64,000 nt of DNA from Streptomyces flavochromogenes (GTDB lineage: Bacteria > Actinomycetota > Actinomycetes > Streptomycetales > Streptomycetaceae), in the NCBI RefSeq assembly GCF_000717595.1, contig NZ_JNZO01000018.1, positions 186,001 to 250,000 on the forward strand, given 5' to 3'. Positions 25,725-33,769 of the stretch are shown here, piece by piece. Every line of letters begins with the position of its first letter. Within the stretch, counting starts at the first letter, position 1. Both the position numbers and the translations under genes were made by a program. The notes beneath the pieces are model-generated. The model saw nothing but the letters and a program-made list of their open reading frames with translations, did no database searches and was not told the origin of the DNA.

Positions 25725-26741
25725 TCAGAAGTCCTCGTCCAGGTCCACCGAGCCCTCGACCGCGACCTGGTAGGCGGACGGACGGCGCTCGAAGAAGTTC
25801 GTGAGCTCCTGGACGCCCTGGAGCTCCATGAACGAGAACGGGTTCTCGGAGCCGTACACCGGGGCGAAGCCGAGGCGCTGGAGGCGCTGGTCGGCGACGC
25901 ACTGGAGGTACTCGCGCATCGACTCGGTGTTCATGCCGGGCAGGCCGTCGCCGCACAGGTCGCGGCCGAACTGCAGCTCGGCCTCGACGGCCTCCTTCAG
26001 CATGTCCGTGACCTGCTGCTGGAGCGCGTCGTCGAAGAGCTCGGGCTCCTCCTTGCGGACGGTGTCCACGACCTCGAAGGCGAAGTTCATGTGCATCGTC
26101 TCGTCGCGGAACACCCAGTTGGTGCCGGTCGCCAGGCCGTGCAGCAGACCGCGCGACCGGAACCAGTACACGTACGCGAAGGCGCCGTAGAAGAACAGGC
26201 CCTCGATGCAGGCCGCGAAGCAGATCAGGTTCAGCAGGAAGCGGCGGCGGTCGGCGGCCGTCTCCAGCTTCTCGATCTTCTCGACCGAGTCCATCCACTT
26301 GAAGCAGAACTGCGCCTTCTCGCGGATGGAGGGGATCTCCTCGACCGCGTCGAACGCGGCGGCGCGGTCGTCGGGGTCGGGCAGGTAGGTGTCGAGCAGC
26401 GTCAGATAGAACTGGACGTGCACGGCCTCCTCGAACAGCTGGCGCGACAGGTACAGGCGCGCCTCCGGGGAGTTGATGTGCTTGTAGAGCGTCAGGACCA
26501 GGTTGTTCGAGACGATCGAGTCGCCCGTCGCGAAGAACGCGACCAGACGGCCGATCATGTGCTGCTCGGCCGGCGTCAGCTTGGCGAGGTCGGCGACGTC
26601 CGAGTGGAGGTCGACCTCCTCCACGGTCCAGGTGTTCTTGATCGCGTCCCGGTAGCGCTCGTAGAAGTCCGGGTAGCGCATCGGGCGGAGGGTCAGCTCG
26701 AAGCCCGGGTCGAGGAGGTTCTTCTTTTCGTTGGTGCTCAT
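25725..26741 (-). CDS. nrdB: Class Ia ribonucleotide reductase beta subunit NrdB
   Basis: A 338-residue radical-generating subunit. Di-iron ligands are visible: FFATGDSIVSNN (Asp), EEAVHVQFY (Glu, His), CIEGLFFYG (Glu) and FRDETMHMNFAFEV (Glu, His). The radical tyrosine is the Y in EEAVHVQFY, four residues after the ligand His as in class Ia enzymes. The nrdA stop TAA and this ATG overlap as TAATG, so the subunits are translationally coupled. I did not see an nrdS-type third gene downstream. Confidence 0.97.
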   Translation of the reverse strand: MSTNEKKNLLDPGFELTLRPMRYPDFYERYRDAIKNTWTVEEVDLHSDVADLAKLTPAEQHMIGRLVAFFATGDSIVSNNLVLTLYKHINSPEARLYLSRQLFEEAVHVQFYLTLLDTYLPDPDDRAAAFDAVEEIPSIREKAQFCFKWMDSVEKIEKLETAADRRRFLLNLICFAACIEGLFFYGAFAYVYWFRSRGLLHGLATGTNWVFRDETMHMNFAFEVVDTVRKEEPELFDDALQQQVTDMLKEAVEAELQFGRDLCGDGLPGMNTESMREYLQCVADQRLQRLGFAPVYGSENPFSFMELQGVQELTNFFERRPSAYQVAVEGSVDLDEDF

Positions 26742-29116
26742 TACTGGCAGGCCTCGCAGGACTCGGGGTTTTCCAGGGAGCAGGCGAGGGCGTCCGCGTC
26801 GGGGGTCGCCTGCTGGACGGGAATGGCGGCGGCGGGCGTCGCGGCCTGGGCGGCGCGGGCGATCCGCGTCGCCGGACGGGAGCGCAGGTAGTACGTCGTC
26901 TTCAGGCCCTGCTTCCAGGCGTACGCGTACATCGACGACAGCTTGCCGATCGTCGGCGTCTCCAGGAACAGGTTCAGCGACTGCGACTGGTCCAGGAACG
27001 GCGTCCGGGCGGCGGCCATGTCGATCAGACCGCGCTGCGGGATCTCCCACGCCGTGCGGTACAGCTCGCGCACCTCGGCCGGGACCCAGGTGAAGCCGGC
27101 CACCGAGCCGTTGGAGTCGCGCAGCGCCTCACGCGTCTGCGCGTCCCACACGCCGAGCTTCTTCAGCTCGTCGACCAGGTACGAGTTGACCTGGAGGAAC
27201 TCGCCCGAGAGCGTCTCGCGCTTGAACAGGTTGGAGACCTGCGGCTCGATGCACTCGTACACACCGGCGATCGAGGCGATCGTCGCGGTCGGCGCGATGG
27301 CGAGGAGAAGGCTGTTGCGCATGCCGACGGCGGCGATCCGCTCGCGCAGCGCGGCCCAGCGCTCCGGCCAGTTCAGTTCCACGTCGTAGTGGTCCGGGTG
27401 CAGCACACCGCGGGCGGCGCGGGTCTTGTCCCAGGCGGGGACCGGACCGCTGCGCTCGGCGAGGTCGGCGGAGGCCTCGTACGCGGCGAGCATGATGCGC
27501 TCGGCGATACGGGTGGACAGCGCGCGCGCCTCCGCGGAGTCGAACGGCAGCTTCAGCTGGAAGAAGACGTCCTGGAGGCCCATCGCGCCCAGGCCGACCG
27601 GCCGCCAGCGGGCGTTGGAGCGGCCCGCCTGCTCGGTCGGGTAGAAGTTGATGTCGACGACCCGGTCGAGGAAGGTGACGGCCGTACGGACGGTGGAGTC
27701 GAGGCGCTCCCAGTCGATGTCGCCGTCGACGACGAAGGCGCCGAGATTGACCGAGCCCAGGTTGCAGACCGCGGTCTCGCCGTCGTCGGTGACCTCCAGG
27801 ATCTCCGTGCAGAGGTTGGAGGAGTGGACGGTGTGGCCGGGCTCGGCGGTCTGGTTGGCCGTCCGGTTCGAGGCGTCCTTGAAGGTCATCCAGCCGTTGC
27901 CGGTCTGGGCCAGCGTCCGCATCATCCGGCCGTACAGGTCGCGGGCCGGCATCGTCTTGCGGGCCAGGCCCGCCGCCTCGGCCTTGTGGTAGGCGGCGTC
28001 GAACTCCTCGCCCCACAGGTCGACCAGCTCGGGCACGTCCGCCGGGGAGAACAGCGACCAGTCGGCGTCGGCGTTGACCCGGCGCATGAACTCGTCCGGG
28101 ATCCAGTGCGCCAGGTTCAGGTTGTGCGTACGGCGCTGGTCCTCGCCCGTGTTGTCGCGGAGCTCCAGGAACTCCTCGATGTCCGCGTGCCAGGTCTCCA
28201 GGTAGACGGCGGCGGCGCCCTTGCGGCGGCCGCCCTGGTTCACGGCGGCGACGGAGGCGTCGAGGGTCTTCAGGAACGGCACGATGCCGTTGGAGTGCCC
28301 GTTGGTGCCGCGGATCAGCGAACCGCGGGCGCGGATGCGGGAGTAGGAGAGGCCGATGCCGCCCGCGTGCTTCGAGAGACGCGCCACCTGGTGGTAGCGG
28401 TCGTAGATGGAGTCCAGCTCGTCCTGCGGGGAGTCCAGGAGGTAGCAGGAGGACATCTGCGGGTGACGGGTGCCGGAGTTGAAGAGCGTGGGGGAGGACG
28501 GCAGGTAGTCGAGCCGGCTCATCAGGCGGTAGAGGGCGGTGACTTCGTCGAGCGCGCGGACGCTGTCGTCCTCGGCGAGACCGCAGGCCACGCGGAGCAT
28601 GAAGTGCTGCGGGGTCTCGATCACCTTGCGGGTGATCGGGTGGCGCAGCAGGTAGCGCGAGTAGAGGGTGCGCAGGCCGAAGTAACCGAAGCGGTCGTCG
28701 GCGGCCGCGTCGATCGTCGCGTCGAGCCGGTCCGCGTGCAGTGCCACGAACTCGGCGGTGCGATCGGCGATCAGGCCCTCGCGGTGACCCACGGCGACGG
28801 AGGCCGAGAAGGAGAACGAGCCCTGGCCGGCCGCCTCGTCGGCGATCGTGATCGTCAGGAGCCGGGCGGCGAGCCGGGAGTACGCCGGGTCCTCGGCGAT
28901 CAGACCGGCGGCCGACTCGGTGGCCAGCTCGCGCAGTTCCGCCTCGTCCGCCACGGCGCTGCGGCCGCGGAGCGCGGCGGCGGCGACCTTGCCGGGGTCG
29001 GTGTCGGGGAGATCGGCGGTGAGGTCGGTCAGGGTCCGCAGCAGCACGGTCCCGGGGCCGTCGCTCTCGACCGCGGAAGCCTCGGCGGAAGCCGGATCGG
29101 CGGGCGCGATGGTCAC
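26741..29116 (-). CDS. nrdA: Class Ia ribonucleotide reductase alpha subunit NrdA
   Basis: A 791-residue catalytic subunit reducing ribonucleoside diphosphates. Active-site segments are visible: SSCYLLDSPQDE, HAGGIGLSYSRIRARG, NLCTEILEV (Asn-x-Cys-x-Glu) and CNLGSVNLGAF; the C-terminal swinging-arm pair is SCEACQ. An ATP-cone-like N-terminal region precedes them. The start is GTG 29116 (VTIAPADPA), with GGAGAG nine bases upstream. The 250-base leader carries a cobalamin riboswitch, and paired NrdR-type boxes overlap the likely promoter, so expression should fall when B12 supports the alternative class II enzyme. Confidence 0.96.
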   Translation of the reverse strand: MTIAPADPASAEASAVESDGPGTVLLRTLTDLTADLPDTDPGKVAAAALRGRSAVADEAELRELATESAAGLIAEDPAYSRLAARLLTITIADEAAGQGSFSFSASVAVGHREGLIADRTAEFVALHADRLDATIDAAADDRFGYFGLRTLYSRYLLRHPITRKVIETPQHFMLRVACGLAEDDSVRALDEVTALYRLMSRLDYLPSSPTLFNSGTRHPQMSSCYLLDSPQDELDSIYDRYHQVARLSKHAGGIGLSYSRIRARGSLIRGTNGHSNGIVPFLKTLDASVAAVNQGGRRKGAAAVYLETWHADIEEFLELRDNTGEDQRRTHNLNLAHWIPDEFMRRVNADADWSLFSPADVPELVDLWGEEFDAAYHKAEAAGLARKTMPARDLYGRMMRTLAQTGNGWMTFKDASNRTANQTAEPGHTVHSSNLCTEILEVTDDGETAVCNLGSVNLGAFVVDGDIDWERLDSTVRTAVTFLDRVVDINFYPTEQAGRSNARWRPVGLGAMGLQDVFFQLKLPFDSAEARALSTRIAERIMLAAYEASADLAERSGPVPAWDKTRAARGVLHPDHYDVELNWPERWAALRERIAAVGMRNSLLLAIAPTATIASIAGVYECIEPQVSNLFKRETLSGEFLQVNSYLVDELKKLGVWDAQTREALRDSNGSVAGFTWVPAEVRELYRTAWEIPQRGLIDMAAARTPFLDQSQSLNLFLETPTIGKLSSMYAYAWKQGLKTTYYLRSRPATRIARAAQAATPAAAIPVQQATPDADALACSLENPESCEACQ

Positions 29117-29254
29117 GTGGGGGCTCTCCCTCGCTCGGCTCGGGGCCGCGGCGGGGGAAGGCGGGCAGGCGGGCATCCGTAACGCCGGACACGACGCTTC
29201 CACCGGCCCACTCCGCGAGGCCCGGACGTCATTGGCACCCGGAACGGACGGACC

Positions 29255-29376
29255 GGATGCGCTGGCGGCAGGTCCTCGGACTCACCTCGCCCGAATACGT
29301 CGTATCCGTACGAAGCACACCGTTGCGGGACAGTTCCGGATTCGCGCCGGATTCCCCTGCGTCGACAGCGAGGATG
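29255..29376 (-). promoter_or_regulatory. Cobalamin riboswitch upstream of nrdA
   Basis: Reading the minus strand, the hallmark blocks occur in order: GGGGAATCCGG..GAATCCGG, AACTGTCCCGCAACGGTG, and GTGAGTCCGAGGACCTGCCGCC. These are the conserved core of the B12 element. The expression platform towards the nrdA SD was not resolved. B12 control of nrdAB is known in S. coelicolor. Confidence 0.9.
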
Positions 29377-29424
29377 AGCATACATGTGGGGGGCGCCGCT
29401 TGCGGAACCCCCCACATGTTGTGT
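29377..29424 (-). promoter_or_regulatory. Paired NrdR-type boxes in the nrdAB promoter
   Basis: Two 16-bp boxes centred on ACATGT: ACACAACATGTGGGGG (29409-29424, minus strand) and CCCCCACATGTATGCT (29377-29392), with centres 32 bp apart as for known tandem NrdR boxes. TATGCT at the end of the second box could be the -10 element. The pair also forms a hairpin that might end the GNAT transcript. Confidence 0.68.
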
Positions 29425-29435
29425 CGTCCCCCGGC

Positions 29436-29936
29436 TCAGAACTCCAAGGAGTAGGTGCGCAGGCGGTGGTCGGGGATCGGCTCCCAGTCCCGGTCCGGGG
29501 TGCGGACGAAGCCCAGACGCTCGTAGATCCGGTGCGCGGAGACCATCGTGGCGTCCGTGGACAGCACGATGCGGCGGCACCCGGGGAGGGCACGTGCCCG
29601 ATCGATACAGGCCCGTACGAGGGCCTCTCCGACGCCCCGGCCGCGGGCCTCCCGGGAGACCACGAGCATCCGGAACTCGGCCTCGCCCTCGATCGCGATG
29701 TCCGCCCACGGAGTGGAGCCGGTGGCGAAGGTCACCCCGCCGAGCAGCCGTTCGTCGGCGTCCTCGGCGACGAGCACCTCGCTCTCGCGCGCCCGCCGGG
29801 CCGTGTCCCGGAGCACGTGCAGATACGAGTCCTCCGCCCCGTACTTCAGCAGCCCGTCGTCCAGATAGGTCCCCGCGGTGAGCTCACCGAGCGCCTCGAA
29901 GTCCTCGGGCCGTACCGCCCTGATCGTGAAGTCCAT
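29436..29936 (-). CDS. GNAT family N-acetyltransferase
   Basis: A 166-residue GCN5-related acetyltransferase. The acetyl-CoA motif A is MLVVSREARGRGVGEALVRACIDRA, and motif B ends with HRIYERLGFVRTPDRDWEP. The substrate is unknown. It lies upstream of the nrd leader on the same strand, separated by the paired ACATGT hairpin. Confidence 0.88.
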   Translation of the reverse strand: MDFTIRAVRPEDFEALGELTAGTYLDDGLLKYGAEDSYLHVLRDTARRARESEVLVAEDADERLLGGVTFATGSTPWADIAIEGEAEFRMLVVSREARGRGVGEALVRACIDRARALPGCRRIVLSTDATMVSAHRIYERLGFVRTPDRDWEPIPDHRLRTYSLEF

Positions 29937-29979
29937 GAGGGCAGTGTGCCTCCGGCGGTCCGGGCGCCTCCAGCGGGTG

Positions 29980-30594
29980 TCAGCCTCCGGCCCCCACCGA
30001 GTTGTCGGGCGCGCCGTCGCCCACCGGCGGCAGGTCGCCCCGCTCGACGGGCTGACCGCCCCCCGTCCGCTCCGGCAGGACGGCGTCGAGCTCGGCGGCG
30101 TCGGCGCGGTGGGTGCGCTCGGCGGCGCCCCTGAGCACCGCCCGGTCCACCGCGAGCGGGGCGGCGACCTCGACGCGCAGCCCGTTCTCGGCGCGGACGT
30201 ACGCGTGTTGCCCGGAGGACCGCAGATACCAGCGGTCGCCGTCCCGGACGCAGCCGTCCGGCCCGGCGGTGTCCGCCGCGGCGCACTCCTTCTCCGTGAA
30301 GGGGCGGCGCTCGGCGGAGACGGTCAGGCGGACGCCGTCCTTCCTCAGATACATGACCTGGAAGCCGTCGTCGCCGATGACCCCCGATGCCATCCGGGAC
30401 GCCTCGAACCCCTCGGCCTCGGTGACGTACACATGGTCCGTGTCGGTCTGTGCCCAGCGGGCGCGGGCGTCCAGTTCGGCCGGGCCGGGCGCCGGGCGGC
30501 CGCCCGGCGTCTCGGTGCCGCAGCCGGTGACGGCGAGGGCGACGGGGAGCAGGGCGAGCAGGGTGAGTCGTGGTCCGGTGCGCATGTCCCGCAT
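29980..30594 (-). CDS. Putative lipoprotein, unknown function
   Basis: A 204-residue secreted lipoprotein. The signal peptide ends in a lipobox LAVTGC (Cys25 from ATG 30594; ATG 30585 is also possible). The mature part has no recognised domain; residues such as ECAAADTAGPDGCVRDGDRWYLRSSGQHAYVR suggest one disulphide-bonded beta domain. It lies 43 bp upstream of the GNAT gene and may be co-transcribed. Confidence 0.78.
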   Translation of the reverse strand: MRDMRTGPRLTLLALLPVALAVTGCGTETPGGRPAPGPAELDARARWAQTDTDHVYVTEAEGFEASRMASGVIGDDGFQVMYLRKDGVRLTVSAERRPFTEKECAAADTAGPDGCVRDGDRWYLRSSGQHAYVRAENGLRVEVAAPLAVDRAVLRGAAERTHRADAAELDAVLPERTGGGQPVERGDLPPVGDGAPDNSVGAGG

Positions 30595-30610
30595 CTTCGC
30601 CCGGGGACGG

Positions 30611-30651
30611 CGAAGGCCGCCATGCCTCCGGGGGAGGCAGGGCGGCCTTCG
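30611..30651 (-). terminator. Terminator after mctP
   Basis: CGAAGGCCGCC (30611-30621) pairs with 30641-30651, and inner TGCCTCC pairs with GGAGGCA; it lies 18 bases past the mctP stop. Confidence 0.8.
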
Positions 30652-30668
30652 TCAGGTCCGGCGGTGGA

Positions 30669-32294
30669 TCAGTGGGTCTCGGCGCCGACCTTCGGGAGCT
30701 TCGGGTCGACCCCGCGGTCGCCCGCGTCGGCCGTGTAGTCCTCCGGGGAGGTCTCGTCGACGCCCTCGGGGGCCTTGACGGCCTTGAGGACGAAGGTCAG
30801 GACGACCGTGACGACCACGTTGAGGACGAAGGCGGTGAGACCGATGTAGCCGATCTCGCCGATGCCCGGGATCTCCGCGGAGGAGCCGCCGAAGTGCTTC
30901 TGGGTCGGGCTGGCGACCCCGTACGCGGCGACCGTGCCGTAGATCATGCCGACGGCCCAGCCGGCGAGCAGTGCCCAGCGGTGGAACCAACGGGTGAAGA
31001 GACCGCCGACGAGGGCCGGGAAGGTCTGCAGGATCCAGATGCCGCCGAGCAGCTGGAAGTTGATCGCGACCGTCTTGTCCATGGTGAGGACGAAGGCGAG
31101 CGCGCCGACCTTCACGAGCAGCGAGACCAGCTTGGAGACCTTGGTCTCCTGGGCCGGGGTGGCGTCCGGTTTGATGAAGTCCTTGTAGATGTTGCGGGTG
31201 AAGAGGTTGGCCGCGGCGATCGACATGATCGCGGCCGGCACGAGCGCGCCGATGCCGATCGCGGCGAACGCGACGCCGGCGAACCAGTCCGGGAACATCG
31301 TCTCGAACAGCTGCGGGATGGCGAGCTGGCCGTTCTTCACCTGGATCCCGGCGGCGATCGCCATGAAGCCGAGCAGCGCGAGCAGGCCCAGCATCAGCGA
31401 GTACAGCGGCAGGATCGTGGTGTTGCGGCGGATGACCTCACGGCTACGGGACGACAGCGTCGCCGTGATGGAGTGCGGGTACATGAAGAGCGCGAGCGCC
31501 GAGCCCAGCGCCAGCGTCGCGTACGTCCACTGGCCGGCCTCACCGGGGACGAGCGAGCCGCGCGGCTTGCCGGTCGCCGGGTTGGTCTGCGCGTACGCCT
31601 CGCCCGCCTTGGCGAAGATCTCGTCGAAGCCGCCCAGCTTGATCGGGATGTAGATGATCGCCACCGCGATGACGATGTAGATCAGGGTGTCCTTGACGAA
31701 GGCGATGAGCGCGGGGGCGCGCAGACCCGAGGAGTACGTGTACGCCGCGAGGACGCCGAAGGCGATGAGCAGCGGCAGGTCCTTGATGAACCAGTGGGTG
31801 GTCTCGCCGCCGCCGACGCCCATCACGTCCAGGACGGCCTGGATGCCGACGAGCTGGAGCGCGATGTACGGCATGGTGGCGAGGATGCCGGTGACCGCCA
31901 CCGCGAGGGAGAGGCCCTTGGAGTCCCAGCGGCCGCGCACGAAGTCCGAGGTGGTGACGTACCCGTGCTTGTGCGAGACCGACCAGAGGCGCGGCAGGAA
32001 GGTGAAGATCAGCGGGTAGACCAGGATCGTGTACGGGACGGCGAAGAAGCCGGCCGCGCCGGCCGCGTAGATGGCCGCCGGGACGGCGACGAAGGTGTAC
32101 GCGGTGTAGAGGTCGCCGCCGAGCAGGAACCAGGTCACCCAGGTGCCGAACGACCGGCCGCCCAGGCCCCATTCGTCGAGGCTGTTCTCGTTCTCGGCCT
32201 TGCGCCAGCGCGAGGCGAGGAATCCCATGACCGTGACGGCCAGGAAGAAGAAGATGAAGACGGCGAGTGCGACGCCGTTCACGCCGTCCTTCAT
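30669..32294 (-). CDS. mctP: Sodium:solute symporter, monocarboxylate permease (MctP-like)
   Basis: A 541-residue SSS-family transporter with about 13 transmembrane helices; the N-terminus FIFFFLAVTVMGFLASRW and the GGRSFGTWVTWFLLGGDLYTAYTF segment are typical of MctP proteins, which take up lactate, pyruvate, acetate or alanine. The ATG overlaps the stop of the DUF3311 gene by ATGA, the usual pairing for this transporter type. Confidence 0.88.
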   Translation of the reverse strand: MKDGVNGVALAVFIFFFLAVTVMGFLASRWRKAENENSLDEWGLGGRSFGTWVTWFLLGGDLYTAYTFVAVPAAIYAAGAAGFFAVPYTILVYPLIFTFLPRLWSVSHKHGYVTTSDFVRGRWDSKGLSLAVAVTGILATMPYIALQLVGIQAVLDVMGVGGGETTHWFIKDLPLLIAFGVLAAYTYSSGLRAPALIAFVKDTLIYIVIAVAIIYIPIKLGGFDEIFAKAGEAYAQTNPATGKPRGSLVPGEAGQWTYATLALGSALALFMYPHSITATLSSRSREVIRRNTTILPLYSLMLGLLALLGFMAIAAGIQVKNGQLAIPQLFETMFPDWFAGVAFAAIGIGALVPAAIMSIAAANLFTRNIYKDFIKPDATPAQETKVSKLVSLLVKVGALAFVLTMDKTVAINFQLLGGIWILQTFPALVGGLFTRWFHRWALLAGWAVGMIYGTVAAYGVASPTQKHFGGSSAEIPGIGEIGYIGLTAFVLNVVVTVVLTFVLKAVKAPEGVDETSPEDYTADAGDRGVDPKLPKVGAETH

Positions 32295-32545
32295 CGCTCG
32301 TCACCCCCCTTGCGGGCACGCTGGTCCAGCTGCCACAGCTTGTACGCGACCATGGTGAGCGCGGTGGAGACCAGCACCCAGAGCATCTGGTACCAGTAGA
32401 AGAACGGGATGCCCGCGAAGAGCGGCTCGACCTTCGCGTACGAGCTCACCCAGAGCATCGCCACGAACGGCGCGAACAGGCAGAGCGCGATCACCACTCT
32501 CAGGGGCGTGATGGTGGGTTGTTTCCCTTGTGTCGCTTCTGGCAT
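32291..32545 (-). CDS. DUF3311 small membrane subunit
   Basis: An 84-residue protein with two transmembrane helices (VVIALCLFAPFVAMLWVSSYAK and FFYWYQMLWVLVSTALTMVAY). DUF3311 proteins are commonly found next to SSS carboxylate transporters and are assumed accessory subunits. ATG 32545 (MPEATQG) matches homologue length; an ATG at 32614 would add 23 residues. Confidence 0.85.
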   Translation of the reverse strand: MPEATQGKQPTITPLRVVIALCLFAPFVAMLWVSSYAKVEPLFAGIPFFYWYQMLWVLVSTALTMVAYKLWQLDQRARKGGDER

Positions 32546-32684
32546 GGCGATTCCGGTCCCCTCGCTGATCACCTCGGTAATGCTGGGGAAATCTAGGGGA
32601 CTGTTCCGCTCCATGGAACCCCTGTCCGCATAACGGATGGGACTCCGTCAGCCGCGTCGTGGGAGCGGTCCCCCGGCGCGGTGC

Positions 32685-33668
32685 TCAGAGCCAGCCCTCC
32701 TTGGCGGCCCGCACGCCCGCCTCGAACCGGCTGCGCGCGCCGAGCCGGTTCATCAGCTCCGAGCTCATCCGGCGTACGGTCCGCAGTGAGATCCCGAGTC
32801 GCCGGGCGGCGATGTCGTCCGTGCAGCCGATGCCGAGCAGCATGAGCAACTCCCTTTCCTGTGGTGAGAGATCGTGCTCGTCGCGGCGCGGGCTCTCGCC
32901 GAACGGGGTGCCCGCGTCCCACAGCCGGTCGAAGAGCACGACGAGCGCGTGCACCAGGCCGGGGCTGCGGACCTCCAGGGCGCCCGCGCGCCCGTCCTCC
33001 GGGTCGACGGGGACGAGCGCGGCCTCCCGGTCGACGATCACCATGAGCATCGGCACCACGGGAACGGTCCGCGCCTCGCCGCCGAGATCGCAGTACCAGC
33101 GCACGTATTCGACGGTCGGCGGGTCGTTGCGGAAGCTCTCCTGGTAGATCGACCGGATCTTCACGCCGCGTTCCAGGGCGAGTTGGTCGAGCGGCTGGCT
33201 CGCGTCCATGGTGTCGGGGAGCTGCGCACCGCCCGGGAGCAGGGAGAGGCACTCGGTCCGGGCGTTCGCGGCCAGGTCCTCCAGACGTTCCCGAACGTTG
33301 TCGAGGCCGGTGATGCGGTCCACCAGGTCGTGCCGGACGCCCGGCTCGGAGTGGTCCGCGTAGGAGGCGAGGATGCCTGCCACGGCCCGTCCCGCCCGTT
33401 CGACCTGGCGTTTCCGCTTGCTCAGCTCGGCCTCGGCGCGGGAGAGCAGGAAGGAGAAGCCGACGTCCGGGTTGAAGGGTTCGACCTCGCCCGAGGAGTC
33501 GTCCATCAGCACGAGCTTGAGGTCCGCGAGACAGGCGAGCGCCTCGCGGACCTCGGGCTCGGGTCGGCCCAGATGGGCCGCCATCTCCGTCACGTCGTAC
33601 TCGGGTCGCTCCAGGAGCAAGCGGTAGACGGCCTCCGTCGACTCCTTTATGCCGAGCGCCTCCAGCAT
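32685..33668 (-). CDS. LuxR-type regulator with N-terminal TrmB-like domain
   Basis: A 327-residue regulator. The N-terminal winged helix (residues 5-50, YRLLLERPEYDVTEMAAHLGRPEPEVREALACL) resembles TrmB/helix-turn-helix sensors; the middle is a PLD-like effector domain; the C-terminal LuxR HTH is LSPQERELLMLLGIGCTDDIAARRLGISLRTVRRMSSEL. The start is ATG 33668. It lies just downstream of the twelve-gene glycan operon on the same strand, and a DasR-like site lies about 90 bp upstream. It may regulate the operon or the MctP genes; this is inference. Confidence 0.85.
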   Translation of the reverse strand: MLEALGIKESTEAVYRLLLERPEYDVTEMAAHLGRPEPEVREALACLADLKLVLMDDSSGEVEPFNPDVGFSFLLSRAEAELSKRKRQVERAGRAVAGILASYADHSEPGVRHDLVDRITGLDNVRERLEDLAANARTECLSLLPGGAQLPDTMDASQPLDQLALERGVKIRSIYQESFRNDPPTVEYVRWYCDLGGEARTVPVVPMLMVIVDREAALVPVDPEDGRAGALEVRSPGLVHALVVLFDRLWDAGTPFGESPRRDEHDLSPQERELLMLLGIGCTDDIAARRLGISLRTVRRMSSELMNRLGARSRFEAGVRAAKEGWL

Positions 33669-33753
33669 CCCCTGTCTCCCCCTCGTCGCGTTCCGTGCCG
33701 CGACCGCCCCGCAATCGTGATCGCGGTCGTCGATGCTAAGCGGGAGGGGCCAT

Positions 33754-33769
33754 CTAGGTCTAGACCAAT
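33754..33769. promoter_or_regulatory. Candidate DasR-responsive element
   Basis: CTAGGTCTAGACCAAT matches 12 of 16 positions of the dre consensus ACTGGTCTAGACCAGT and has the full GGTCTAGACC core. It overlaps the stop codon of the MMPL gene and lies 86 bp upstream of the LuxR-type regulator. Confidence 0.7.

Noticed and set aside
29382..29419. Hairpin read only as a terminator of the GNAT gene
   Set aside because: The arms are two ACATGT boxes at the 32-bp spacing of NrdR sites at the nrd promoter; regulatory pairing is the better explanation, though both may hold.
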